DNA of 64,000 bases from Schizochytrium sp. TIO01. Its lineage: Eukaryota > Sar > Bigyra > Thraustochytrida > Thraustochytriidae. The notes under the pieces were generated by a model, which saw nothing but the letters and a program-made list of their open reading frames with translations, made no database searches and was not told the DNA's origin. The stretch spans positions 4,442,862 to 4,506,861 of the forward strand of contig SMSO01000025.1 of assembly GCA_004764695.1 (NCBI GenBank), written 5' to 3'. The position numbers and the translations under genes were made by a program. Shown piece after piece: positions 32,265-43,213 of this stretch (position 1 is the first letter of the stretch; each line of letters begins with the position of its first letter).

Positions 32265-33305
32265 TCTATAGTATCAAACAGTTCCTAGGTAGTGAGCAGG
32301 TATTGTGAAGTCAGAAAGCTTTCAGCCGATTCCCAGCCTTTATCAAATCAGCCGGTGTCACTCACGCACACAAGCCCCAACCAGCTGCGAAGCAAACCAG
32401 TCGGGGCTACCTGCGGCATACGAAGGCGTTCAAGAATAAGCCTCGCTAACTGCGTGGCAAGTGAGCTCAGGTCAAGTCTTTCGGCACGGTTCACGGAACG
32501 ATGTCTATATTGCTGGTTTGCCGAAAGTGGTCCAATGTTTTGCACAAGTTGATTCAAGCACCTTTCCAGGTTTTAAACATTATTAGGTTCAAGTTAAAAT
32601 CAAAATAGAAAATTGAATGAAAAAGACAGAAAAAGAAGTATTAACCTTATATAGCATCAATAAAATGAAAAGTTTTGTTGTGTCATTTTTAACTTACTAA
32701 AAACCTTGTCACGAAAGTAATACGCCTTTAATAAAGTTATGTATATATTACTTATTTAGGGCATAATAAGGTGGTGTTGGTAGGTTTCTAGTCGTGAGTG
32801 ACAGTAGGAAACTGCGCAAGATTGCGTGTTAGAATTGGATACAATGTTCATGATTTCAATACGGATAGCCTATTTCAGAAACGAGGCCTTGAAATCCACC
32901 AACACATGCCCGAATCTGAAAACTCAGGAACGCTGTCCTAATCAGTACGACAAACTAAAGGCTTCATCATAATGAAGTCTGGGTGTACTACTTAAAAAAT
33001 AAATAAAAAATCTTTCTTTTTCAAACATTATATAAAGTACATTAGCTAAGGTGCTACAAGGCAACCGGAGAGCTAAGTGGTAAGACAAGCTTAGTTCTTT
33101 GCAACTTCAGAGAATTCTTGGAATGTGCTAAAAGACAAATGCATCTGACTAGTCCTTGTGGGAATGTCAATGTCTTACCATAAGATCGAGTGGATTTCTT
33201 CAAAGAAACTTTATACATGAAATGTGTGCCACTTCATAAAGCGAAGTAGTAACAGAACTACTGGAAAACAGATAAAACAAAAGCTAACTATGAGATCGAT
33301 TTGTT
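32265..33305. other. Spacer upstream of transporter A3
   Basis: 1.0 kb. A CCTAGGTAG word lies at about 32284-32292, some 20 bases upstream of the A3 ATG. The rest is AT-rich with no recognised gene. Confidence 0.5.
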
Positions 33306-35090
33306 TTACATAAACATCTTTTCTAGCGCAGATGGCTCAAGATCCGTAGTCGGTGAATTCCTTTCTCGGGAGTAGTAAGTAGAATTCATTTCTATTATCT
33401 GTTCTTGACATGATGCATCAGAAGCGGGGACTAGCTCAGGGACTGCAGGCTCGCTACGAAGCATCGATAAGCTTTCAAGTTCTAGCTTGGCAAGATGCTT
33501 CAGTTGAATGCCCAACGCAATAGAGCAGATCGTACTAAACAATGTAGCACTTAGAAAGTAAATATACGTGCTGGTACTTTTGATCTCAACCACATCGAAA
33601 CTTGAGAGAGAGGATTTTTCATAAATAACTGTCTGTATAAGACCAAGTATGAATGGGCCTGGACTGGTCACAGTGTATGCAATGGCGAGATTCATGCTCC
33701 CATCAAGAACTCCTCCTGGAAAACTGACTGTCGAAATCACAGCCATACAACTCACTATGCCTCCAAATCCGAACCCAATAAATGCAGAAGAAAGGTACGC
33801 TCCTGCTAAGCTGGGATATGCTACATAAATAACAAGACCTCCGAATAACATAGCGTTCCACATGGTATTAACATGTGGCCAATTCCAGTGCGCGTAGATA
33901 ATGGTGCCGACCAAGCGAGCAAGGATGATCATGGCCAGGAATGTCATTGTCAAATTGAAGGTTAATTTGTCAGCTTCTTCATCAGCGTTCACCAGAGCTT
34001 GTGCAAGGTTTCCTAGTGAATTCAAAAAAATTGAACCAATACCAAATGCGAAGAAGGCAGAGATTGCCGTGAGCCACACAACTGGGCTTTCCAGATACTC
34101 CTTCCGGGTTGGCCTGTGCTCGACAAATACTGGAGATTGTTGATCGCTTGTCGCGGGAGCAATAATGCCTGAGCTAATTCGAAGATGTGAATCATCGTTG
34201 TGAACAAGTCTCAGCTGATTTCCCTCAGCATTTGGCATAGGGGAGTGGATATCTCTCAGAGCAAGTTCGTTGGTCCCGTCAGACCCCGGTATTTCGAGAT
34301 CCTGGTGCCTCGAAGTCGCAAGAGAAGAAGAAGATGCAGAGGGTTCTTCTGATTCTCGTAATGTTGTATCAAGAGATGGCAAAACCAATGACCCAGGGAT
34401 CATTGAAGGCCCTGGGATCCGCAATGTTGGGATCTCTTCAAATCGATCGCGAACCATATACTTGACTCTGAGAACAGAGAACAACAAAAAGATGCAAAGA
34501 ATTGTAACGTAGTTGTTGACCAAAGACAGCGGTGTCATAGCATAGTAGAATAGGATTACAAAGGAACAACTTCCGATCCCCACAGCAAATGTCATGAAAG
34601 CAACTGCCTTACGACGGAGTGCTTTATCGCTAGCAAACAGAAAGTTGACAATTGTCATGCTTTGGTAGAATGAAAAACCTAACCCTGCGCTCCATAGGAA
34701 AAAACCAACGCAAACTAATGGCAATGAAAGAGGTGTTTGCTTATTCTCTGCGTGTACGACTGCCGCAATGAGCAAACATAGAGCTCCGCATACAATAATT
34801 GTAGTTATAATACTCACCAAACGATCCATGCCGAAAGGACTTAGATTCATGAAGTTGCTCGTATAAAATTTCGCGAATGGGTATGAGATGCTACCAAATC
34901 CGAGTTGCAACATCACACCAGCAATCACAACATCCGAGCTGTCAAGACCAGCGTCTTGCAACTTTGGAGTGAGCATTGGAAAGGCATAAATAATTCCATT
35001 AAAGGCACATGTTAATGCGCATGCCCAGAAGCATGCTTGCGATTCGAACCAGCCCTTAGCAGCATGTTCCGTATTGCTCCTACTAAACAT
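33306..35090 (-). CDS. MFS transporter array member A4
   Basis: The protein has 594 residues from a genuine ATG, with juxtamembrane AKGWFESQACFWACALTC and twelve membrane segments. It is the closest relative of A1 through the core: LSLPLVCVGFFLWSAGLG in TM4, FYYAMTPLSLVNNY at TM5-TM6, SPVVWLTAISAFFAFGIG in TM7 and FPGGVLDGSMNLAIAYTV in TM10-TM11, where Leu replaces the usual Ala. The loop has RDRFEEIPTLRIP, then GSLVLPSLD, a Ser-rich stretch and EHRPTRKEY. The tail runs through LELESLSMLRSEP and ends PSALEKMFM, the same C-terminal peptide type as A2 and A3. No frameshift is visible. The substrate is unknown. Confidence 0.93.
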   Translation of the reverse strand: MFSRSNTEHAAKGWFESQACFWACALTCAFNGIIYAFPMLTPKLQDAGLDSSDVVIAGVMLQLGFGSISYPFAKFYTSNFMNLSPFGMDRLVSIITTIIVCGALCLLIAAVVHAENKQTPLSLPLVCVGFFLWSAGLGFSFYQSMTIVNFLFASDKALRRKAVAFMTFAVGIGSCSFVILFYYAMTPLSLVNNYVTILCIFLLFSVLRVKYMVRDRFEEIPTLRIPGPSMIPGSLVLPSLDTTLRESEEPSASSSSLATSRHQDLEIPGSDGTNELALRDIHSPMPNAEGNQLRLVHNDDSHLRISSGIIAPATSDQQSPVFVEHRPTRKEYLESPVVWLTAISAFFAFGIGSIFLNSLGNLAQALVNADEEADKLTFNLTMTFLAMIILARLVGTIIYAHWNWPHVNTMWNAMLFGGLVIYVAYPSLAGAYLSSAFIGFGFGGIVSCMAVISTVSFPGGVLDGSMNLAIAYTVTSPGPFILGLIQTVIYEKSSLSSFDVVEIKSTSTYIYFLSATLFSTICSIALGIQLKHLAKLELESLSMLRSEPAVPELVPASDASCQEQIIEMNSTYYSRERNSPTTDLEPSALEKMFM

Positions 35091-36704
35091 TGTCTCCCGT
35101 TCCCGAAACCAACTTGGGCCTCTGACTTTTCTGAAACCTCAGCTGGACGTGTGCCGACTCGGCAACAGTAGATATTTGGTATTTGCTGCCATTGCGAGCA
35201 CGATGATCTTACGCTGGGACCAGGTTAGACTATCCCATATAGAGCTCCTAGGAACTATCTAGCGAGTATCTCAAAAAGAAGCCCGGACTAGGTCAGATGC
35301 TTATTAATATTGTCGCAGGAAGGGAGTGATAGGCTCTCAAATAAACATCCCTCCAGCAGGGACCTGGACGGAATGTTACAGCACCAGTTCGCCTGAAGTT
35401 TTATCTTTTGAAGATCAGTGCTGAGAATTCGATTGCACCGCCCACCCTCTACGGACGCTCGTACCTCTATTTAGACTTCCCATTAGCTACCACAACAACT
35501 CATTATTGGCCCTCAAGCCCAATTCTGGCAAACGACTTGATTTCTTCAAGCTTTGTACCCAGGTAGGTACCCAATAGCAGCAGTCAATCCTAGCCTTCCT
35601 GCTCAACTGCTTTCACACAAGGTATATTCCCAGAACGCGGCCTCTCAAGTACTCGGCCAAACCACAAGTTTTGCTCGAGCTTCTTCTCAAACAGTTCAAC
35701 ACTTTCCAGCTTTCATAACCGAGGAGTTAAAAAGAGCCCTCAACGGTGACTTGTGCCAAGCTATATCTATACGCGCAGGGCTGTTCGCCTCATCTTCCTC
35801 CACAATGTCAACCATCACAAAGCACCCATCGCTTAAGGCTTGAGAGGGTTCTCATCAGAAGGGCCAAATAACGCGAAGAAAGGATGAAAATAGTTTGAAG
35901 CCAACTGCGATCTGCAATTGTGCGAAAGTCATGATTGACGGGGGCAGTGAAGAACTCCCCCATATTGACACTATTTGCTATCATAAATATAAAACATAAA
36001 AATAGTCATTCACGCTGACCAATGCGACCATTAGATACGTATTCAGGTTGTACCTAGGTAGGCAGTAAATATTCTGCCGTTTGCGAAAACTAATTTTAGT
36101 GACATTGTGGGACAATTTCGTGAATCCCAAACATTAATCCGAGCTATGCGAACTTCAATTTTGAGAAGTTTTATTTTAACTTTATCTACAGCAAGATGAG
36201 AAAGCGTTAATACCTGGCTAGCCCTCGATAAAGTCTTTCACTTTCGTAATTATTTATTTTGTGACAGCACTAATAAAATAAAAGCATCTTCAAGATTTGC
36301 CAAAGCAAGTTAGAGTTAAGATTCAAATTGCTAGTTCGATTTTGTTTGGTACCTTTACGTTTCGCAATAATTCAAACCGCTCTGTTCTTATGGGAATTTC
36401 CTTTTAAACCCAAGTTTACTATTTCATCTATCCTTAGTTACAGTTTAGCCTGTCAGGAGTATCTCGAATCCTGCTATTTAGTTGATGATTTCCGCAAAAA
36501 AAGCAATAGACCATCAATTTTTGCTCTGCGGTAACGATCCCTTTGAATAATGTGAATTGAGATAGAAGCATCACCTACGTTTATTTAGACCTACTTTCCT
36601 TAATTGCAAGAGTACAAGTGTTCTCTACTTCTCTGATAGTTTTTGAAAGAATGCGGCGCGCTTGGTGAAGATCTCAACATATCTAAAAGTCCCAGTAAAA
36701 TCAC
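35091..36704. other. Spacer upstream of transporter A4
   Basis: 1.6 kb with no recognised gene. GTAC/CTAGG words occur at 35555-35572 and 36050-36063; the second contains a perfect 10-base palindrome TACCTAGGTA. Confidence 0.5.
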
Positions 36705-38297
36705 TTATGGAAAAAGGTTTTGTAATTCTAGTCGATTGTGCTTTTTAAGTTGCAGTCCTAGTGCAACCGAGCATGCTAAACTAAAGAAAGTCACACTAAG
36801 AAAGAAAATGTATGTGCTAATGCTCTTGATTTCGGTGCTGTCAAAGTTGGTGAGAGGCGATTTCTCGTAGATTGCAGTCTGTATAAGACCTAACAAGAAA
36901 GGCCCGGGGCTAGTGACTGAATAAGCAATTGCAAGGTTGACACTATTGTCTGCAACACCTCCAGGAAAGCTTGCAGTGGCAATGACAGCCATGCAGCTGA
37001 CGATACCTCCAAAACCAAAGCCAACAAAAGCACTTGAGAGGTAAGCCCCGGCTAAAGTAGGGTAAGCTACGTAAATAATCAATCCAAAGAATAGCATCAC
37101 GTTCCAGATTGTATTGATATGCGGCCAATTAAAGTGAGCATAGAGTACAGTCACAACAATACGAGCCACAATTACCATAGTCAGGAAGGTCATAGTCAAA
37201 TTAAATGTGACTTTGTCTGCTGCTAGTTCGCTCTCTACCAAATCTGTTGCCAGATTTCCCAGGGAGTTGAGAAATATCGAACCAATTCCGTAGGCAAAGA
37301 ATGCAGACACAGTTGTGAGCCAAACAACAGGACTCTTTATGTAGTCCTGTCGTGTTGGGCGTCGTTCTGCAAGTACAGGGGCTTGCTGTACCTGGGATGG
37401 GGCCGTCGCATACTCGGTTTCTGAATCTACAGTTTCAAGGTCTTCGTGTGCAATCGTAGAATTTGCCTCTGCACCCCCCACAGGGTTGTCTACAAGAGCA
37501 AGGTCTCCAAGCTCGCTACTCGCTTGTCGTTGGCTCTTATAGTCGTCGACTAGGTCTGTGAGGTTCGCTTGAGCCGCCCCTGATCTTCCAGGTGAAGGTA
37601 ATACCACAGGTCCTGCTGTAACTGATGGCATGTTGATCTCAGGAAGTTCGAGAGTTGGTATATCATCATAGCGATCACGGCGCATGTACTTAATGCGAAG
37701 AACTGCAGTCGGTACATAGATTCCTAAGATGGCCACATAGTTGTTTAACAAGCTCAGTTTTGACAAACCGTAATAGAATATAATAACAAAGATGCCACTG
37801 CCGAGACCCGTCGCGAATGTCATAATGGCTACAGCTTTACGTCGAAGAGCCTTATCACTAGCAAACATGTAGTTCAAGATAGATAGGCATTGATAGTAAG
37901 TGACTGCCAACGAAGAACTCCAGATGAGATAGCAAATACAAATCACTGCAGTTGGAACCACTACACCTGTTTTCTCTGTGTAATTTGCAGCAAAAATCAG
38001 CATACCTAACGCAAGGATAACTGCAGCCGTAGTGATGATATTCACAAAACGATCTTTTGCAGAAGGTCTCATATTCCTGAAGTTACTCATGTAGAATCTT
38101 GCAAATGGATAGGAAATTATTCCATACCCAAGTTGCATCATAACACCAACAAAAACGACGTCTGAGCTCCCAAGGCCTGAGTCGTACAGCTTTGGGGTAA
38201 GCATAGGGAAAGCATATGTTACTCCATTAAAAGCACATGCGATCGCACTTGCTGTAAAGCATGCATATGCATCGAAAGAGCTCCTTGTTTGTGACAT
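36705..38297 (-). CDS. MFS transporter array member A5, tail-less
   Basis: The protein has 530 residues from a genuine ATG, with the complete twelve-helix core but almost no C-terminal tail: it stops at LELQNLFP right after TM12. Reading the other frames beyond the stop shows no lost tail motif, so a simple recent frameshift is not the cause. The juxtamembrane segment is diverged (RSSFDAYACFTASAIAC) and TM4-TM5 has a Cys (YQCLSILNYMFASDKALRRKAVA). The loop has RDRYDDIPTLELP, GPVVLPSPG and ERRPTRQDY. TM7 and TM10 are canonical for the A group (SPVVWLTTVSAFFAYGIG; FPGGVADNSVNL). Loss of the tail removes the conserved C-terminal peptide, so its targeting may differ. Confidence 0.92.
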   Translation of the reverse strand: MSQTRSSFDAYACFTASAIACAFNGVTYAFPMLTPKLYDSGLGSSDVVFVGVMMQLGYGIISYPFARFYMSNFRNMRPSAKDRFVNIITTAAVILALGMLIFAANYTEKTGVVVPTAVICICYLIWSSSLAVTYYQCLSILNYMFASDKALRRKAVAIMTFATGLGSGIFVIIFYYGLSKLSLLNNYVAILGIYVPTAVLRIKYMRRDRYDDIPTLELPEINMPSVTAGPVVLPSPGRSGAAQANLTDLVDDYKSQRQASSELGDLALVDNPVGGAEANSTIAHEDLETVDSETEYATAPSQVQQAPVLAERRPTRQDYIKSPVVWLTTVSAFFAYGIGSIFLNSLGNLATDLVESELAADKVTFNLTMTFLTMVIVARIVVTVLYAHFNWPHINTIWNVMLFFGLIIYVAYPTLAGAYLSSAFVGFGFGGIVSCMAVIATASFPGGVADNSVNLAIAYSVTSPGPFLLGLIQTAIYEKSPLTNFDSTEIKSISTYIFFLSVTFFSLACSVALGLQLKKHNRLELQNLFP

Positions 38298-39905
38298 GCT
38301 CTTTGGAATGCTATCAAGTCCTTCACAGTTAACAGCAAACCTTTGTAAAAGAATTGCAGGGCAGCCCTGGCCCCCTGAGACGTCTGCTCACGTTCGGATG
38401 CTATCAAACGATATTTTCAAAATGTACGACTCAAGTGTAGAAGCCCCTGACCTCGATCAGGTTTTGCGTGCAGTTTTTGACAAAATCATAGTACTATCAG
38501 CAACTAATAGGTAACAAATTTTCAAGCTCCCCAGTTCGGCTAATTACTATCCCCACTAAACCATTGAACTAAGAGAATATCTTAGAATACGTGGATATTT
38601 CTTTTAGCCTCTTCGTGCAAGTTGACGTCATTGCTTCTATGCAATCCCGAGGCTGCAGGAAAAGGTTCACTCAAAGATTGCAATTCAATTAAATCATCCT
38701 TCTAGACTACAGACTAGTTTCTACAAACACATTATGCGATTAAAGTGAGTTCCTACGATTCCACTCAGATACGAAAATTCTTTCTTGTGGCGATGAAAAC
38801 TCTTTTTAAAAAAAGGGGACAACAACTCCAATGCTGCAGGATACGGAATGCAAACTATTCTGGAAAACTGATTGTTGTCCACTGAGTGCTTGAAGCCAAA
38901 GACGATGAACTTCCTTCAATATGTCAACTCCAACCACAGCGAGTAATTGTTTTGGCTTGAGTTTTTACTCAAGCTGAGAGGTCTCTACTTGATACCTCAG
39001 ACGTGTGCAATAGTGGTAGTAGGCGCCCTACCTATCCATATTAGATACCGCTGGTCTTGTAATAAATAATCAGAACCAAAGTCGTTTGGCGAAGCTTCCA
39101 AATGATGGAGGTCAGAAACTAAGTTGTTGTACGCCCATATTGTATAGTAAACAACTAGAGGCACCTAGTACCCTGAAGGAATCTGAATGTTTGAGTAAAT
39201 CCTCTGCGCAAACATGAGTTTGTGCCCTTTATTAACTTAACAAACAATAACGACGCGGCTCTGATCAATGAGAGCGTCCTATTAAGCACCTATAGAGTTA
39301 GTTATTTCTCTGTTAGTGCTTAGCTAGAAAGTACCTACTACCAGTTAGAGGTCTCGAACATTGTCGTGGCGGCGGGAAAGAAGGTTTCCGAAATGTGCGG
39401 ATCTTGACTGTTCGCCTCGCGTGTGAAACTTCCAAAGGTATGAAACCGAAGATCTTACTCATTCCGGCAAGATTACGTGCTGCAGGGACTACACGCTGAC
39501 CTGACGCTAGATTAAAGCTTGGGCGAATCATTTGGATGTACCTAGTTGAACATTTCTTGACTTTCTTTTCCAAATCATAGCAAGGCCAGTTGTATTCAAG
39601 AATGACTCCAACAAAAAAATGACATCTTCCTTGTTTAAATGCGCTTTTGACCTGGTCCTGCAGAATGTTGCTGTTAAGCGATACAGAGAATGAGGGACTA
39701 CACCTCAGGCTTAAACAAGATAGTCGTTCAGGATCGCGCTCTGTACTCGATAGACAGTAGGTCTTCTGAAAATAATTGAAGTCAAATTAACAAAGGTTAA
39801 TAATTATGCAAGGGGAGGTTTTCATTTCGTTTTCTATGTTGCTGTGACGGTAAAATTGATAATAACTTAATCTTCAATATCTTCACCTTTCGATTTTTCT
39901 GTCTC
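38298..39905. other. Spacer upstream of transporter A5
   Basis: 1.6 kb, with short frames only. GTAG/CTAC words occur near 39020-39045 and 39325-39345. No recognised gene or RNA. Confidence 0.5.
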
Positions 39906-41423
39906 TCAATGAGTGGATCGTTTGAGAATGAATCCCAGAGCAACCGAGCACACAAACGCAAAAGCCACAAGACTAAGGAAGTATATGTATGTGCTTGGGC
40001 TCTTGATTTCAACGACATCTTCATCGTTAAGAGGCGAATGTTTATAAATTGCTATTGCAATGAGACTGAGCAGAATTGGCCCAAGACTAGAAACAGAAAA
40101 GCCAATCGCCAAGTTCATGCTACCATCAATCACGCCACCAGGAAAACTCGTTGTAGCTAAAACGGCCAAACAGCTAAGTACTCCACCGAAGCCAAGCCCA
40201 ATTAGGGCAGTACCTATAAAGGCGCCAGCGACAACAGGATAGGCAATGTAAATGATGAGACCAGTCAGTAGAATAAAATTCCACATGGAATTTAAATGTG
40301 ACCAATTCACGTAAGTGTAAATGACAGTAGTAGAAAATCGCGATAGGATAATTGCACACAACAGTGTAACTGTAAATTGAAAAGTTAATTTGTCGATTTG
40401 ATCCTCATCCTCTTCAAAGTAGCCTGCAAGAGTTCCCAGGGAATTGAGGAATATTGCCCCAACACCGTATGAAAGAAATGCACTGACTGAGAGGAGCCAA
40501 ACGATTGGGCTCGTAAAGTACTCGTAAAAAGTTACGCGCCTTTGTGTATTGCCCGAGTCTGTATCGGACGTGTCATCATCCCCAACTTCTCCATCAACTA
40601 CATTGCTATATCTGGGATCAGCTTCTTTGGCTTCAGCCTTGCTTTTAACAAGCTTCGGATCGGCATCTGCTTGGTCTTCATCATGCGTGGAAGAGCCAAT
40701 ATCATTATTCTCAAAGATTCTCTTGCCAACTTCGGTGTCTGGCAACGATGGTGCGACAACTTTAAGAGCTGGCTCGGGTGCGCGTCTTCGTACCGTATAT
40801 ATCATCCTATAAAAAGCACAAAATGCAAATATGCCCCAGATGACCCCAAAGTTGTCAAGTAAGGAAAGAGGGTTGATTGCATAGTAGAAAAGAACCACAA
40901 AAAATAAGCTTCCAAGGCCGACTGAGAACGATAGAAAAGCCACAGCTTGTCGCCTTGTCGCCGCTCTGTCGGCAAAGATCTCGTTGGCAATCGTAAGACT
41001 TTGATAAAAGGAAATACCTAGGCCTGAACTCCAAAGCAAGCAACCAATGCAAACTAGTGCAACAGAAATGGGTTCACCGTTCTTTTCTGCTTGAGCGGAT
41101 GCTCGAGTAAGCATACCAAGCCCAATGCATACAATTATAGTGCTTGCAACATTAACCAAGCGATCCATCGCGAGAGGTCCAAGGTTCATAAATCCACTCG
41201 TGTAGAATGCTGCAAACGGGTACGAGATTAGACCAAAGCCAAGTTGAATGAGAACGCCAGGTACAACAACATTGGAGTTTGACAGACCTAAATCTTGAAA
41301 CTTGGTTGTAAGCATGGGGAACGCATACGCAATGCCATTGTAGGTGCAAGTTATTACACATCCAAAGTATGTAGCACCCCGGTCAAAGCGTTTGCCATGA
41401 TTGCGAAGCGTTTTCAGGGGCAT
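39906..41423 (-). CDS. MFS transporter array member A6, tail-less
   Basis: The protein has 505 residues from the ATG at 41423. Another ATG 21 codons upstream (41486) would give 526, but the start at 41423 (MPLKTLRNHGKRF) aligns with the start of A7 (MPFEVKRKFDQ). It has twelve membrane segments. With A7 it forms a subgroup: TM1 ends in YAFPMLTTKFQ, the loop has no RF-E-x-P or VLP peptide, and TM7 reads SPIVWLLSVSAFLSYGVG followed by GTLAGYFEED. The loop is strongly acidic (DDDTSDTDSG) and ends QRRVTFYEY. The TM10 signature is FPGGVIDGSMNL. It stops right after TM12 (GFILKRSTH), so the tail is missing as in A5. Confidence 0.92.
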   Translation of the reverse strand: MPLKTLRNHGKRFDRGATYFGCVITCTYNGIAYAFPMLTTKFQDLGLSNSNVVVPGVLIQLGFGLISYPFAAFYTSGFMNLGPLAMDRLVNVASTIIVCIGLGMLTRASAQAEKNGEPISVALVCIGCLLWSSGLGISFYQSLTIANEIFADRAATRRQAVAFLSFSVGLGSLFFVVLFYYAINPLSLLDNFGVIWGIFAFCAFYRMIYTVRRRAPEPALKVVAPSLPDTEVGKRIFENNDIGSSTHDEDQADADPKLVKSKAEAKEADPRYSNVVDGEVGDDDTSDTDSGNTQRRVTFYEYFTSPIVWLLSVSAFLSYGVGAIFLNSLGTLAGYFEEDEDQIDKLTFQFTVTLLCAIILSRFSTTVIYTYVNWSHLNSMWNFILLTGLIIYIAYPVVAGAFIGTALIGLGFGGVLSCLAVLATTSFPGGVIDGSMNLAIGFSVSSLGPILLSLIAIAIYKHSPLNDEDVVEIKSPSTYIYFLSLVAFAFVCSVALGFILKRSTH

Positions 41424-42243
41424 GGTTGTTAAACCTTTGTACAAAGGAAAGTATATTGCAATTTTGGTATTGGTTCCCGTGAACATTGCTTTGAGGTATG
41501 CAGCGTCACTTCTAAGCTAGTTTGTCATTACGAAGTGAAGTTTTGTAGCAAGTGAGAATATATTCTGATACTAGTTCTTTTCTACCAGTATAAGTGTGTC
41601 TCAGTGGAGGATTGTCTTACGGAAAAGTAATAGTTAAAGCAAACAGATCCCCACTAGGCTAGATTTATTTAGCAAAGCCACTCGGAAACCGGGCTAGAAA
41701 ATGACCCGCTTGAGTTTTCAGCCACCCGCATTCACCAATTTACTTTTGTGTCAATCTCAAAACTCAATACTTCAAGTCAAGATCATAGTATATTTATCTG
41801 CAATGGGTAACGAGTCACAGCCACCACTTCAATACACCTTCTTCAAACCATCAAAGTGCGACTCTCTCTGTCTACATACAGCAAAGACGCACATCTCTTC
41901 CCACCTGAAGTGATGGTGCACCTACACTAGTAGTAGGTACGTAGGTACCTTGAAAATGGATGCAGAAGAAACCTCGACATATGTCTATGCTCTCGGGCTA
42001 ACCTTGAAGAGTCCCCAATGCAAGCGGATATTATTCTCCATACAGCCGAGAAAGGAATGGTCAGCTACCTATGAGCCAGAAAGTGTGGAATATTCTGATG
42101 TTCAAAGTTATGCCAACTTCAAAGAGGACTTTTGTCTCATACCATTAATAACTATCGTTAATGCTAGCACTGCTAGCACGGCAAGCTAACTCGAAAGGAC
42201 TTCCAAGTCTATTGATAGTCACATGGGTAAATACTACCTCAAT

Positions 42244-42911
42244 ATGGGGTTTAAGAAGCGAATAGCTGATTTAGTCCTGAGTGTTTTATTCTTTAGAAGG
42301 AGTGGTTGATTAAGCAATGTGTAGCAAAATGTTCACTGTGTAGTTTCAAAGGCAAATAATAAAGTAGCATTGATTAATACATTAATGTCTAGTGTAAACA
42401 GCTGAACAGCTCTGAATTATGTTATTTGTCTCCATGTTGGGAAACATTCCCTTACTTCTAGCTGTTATAGCGCCTCTCTTATTTAATTTGCTTTGATCGC
42501 CATATACATGTAAGGGCGGATATGCCGGTGTTCAATAAGTAAATAGCTGGTTCCTGAAGCTTTAAATAGCTGATAATTAGATCCAACTGGGGTTTACCCC
42601 ACAGTGTATTCCACAGCTGATGGATGGTTAACTTGCCATTAGTATGGAAACTTATCAGGTGACTTACCAGTTACCTTTTTGAAAGTAAATCTGGCAACTT
42701 ACCAGGGCACTCTATACCCGAGAGTGACAAAACCCTTCGGACATGTGCTAAAAGTCTCTAGTAAGTCTCTAGTGGTAAGTTGCTCTTGTATATCATATAA
42801 GGTTGAATTTACATAATATTATTTTTGGAAGAATCATGCGGCAATGTGTGCGATACTGTGGGATAAACCCCAGGTGAACTAATAATCAGCTATTTGCTTC
42901 TTAAACCCCAT
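42244..42911. repeat. Outer inverted-repeat pair (28-base arms)
   Basis: A 28-base arm at 42244-42271 is the reverse complement of 42884-42911 with one mismatch. Both contain the CTTAAACCCC word of the neighbouring tandem repeat. The arms enclose about 610 bases. Confidence 0.85.
42564..42895. mobile_element. Candidate MITE-like element with about 41-base terminal inverted repeats
   Basis: The left arm 42564-42604 and right arm 42856-42895 are imperfect reverse complements over about 41 bases, with about five differences including one gap. The arms share the ends AAATAGCTGAT / ATCAGCTATTT and the inner block TAAACCCCAG next to CTGTGGG. The 251-base interior has no coding capacity. Size and structure fit a non-autonomous inverted-repeat element, but no clear target-site duplication is seen. 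Confidence 0.55.
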
Positions 42912-42959
42912 TCAGAATTAATGACCAGCTAGTTTAAAGTCTTAAACCCCAGTGGGAAC

Positions 42960-43190
42960 TAATAATCAGCTATTTTAGACTCTTAAACCCCACACGGAAC
43001 CAATTATCAGCTAACCCATTCTTAAACCCCATTCAGAATTAAATAGCATTTTAGACTCTTAAACCCCACACGGAACCAATTATCAGCTAACCCATTCTTA
43101 AACCCCATTCAGAATTAAATAGCATTTTAAAGTCTTAAACCCTAGGGGAACTAATCCATTCTTAAACCCCAGTGGGAACCTTAGTCCCTG
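42960..43190. repeat. 76-base tandem repeat with 39+37-base half units
   Basis: The word TCTTAAACCCC recurs at 42981, 43020 and 43057 and again toward 43160. Two nearly identical 76-base units start at 42973 and 43049, and a diverged third starts at 43125. Each unit consists of two related half units, one continuing CACACGGAACC and one ATTCAGAATTAA. Part of the unit (AATCAGCTATTT) is also the end of the inverted-repeat element. Confidence 0.85.
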
Positions 43191-43213
43191 ACTTTAGCGA
43201 TATCACTTATTCT

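Noticed and set aside
35041-35056. A GATTCGAACC word resembling a tRNA B box on the minus strand
   Set aside because: It lies in the coding sequence of A4 (Phe-Glu-Ser near the N-terminus) and no cloverleaf can be drawn around it.
42559-42900. GCTT on both sides of the MITE-like element as a target-site duplication
   Set aside because: The left copy is one base away from the arm while the right copy is adjacent, and four bases match easily by chance.
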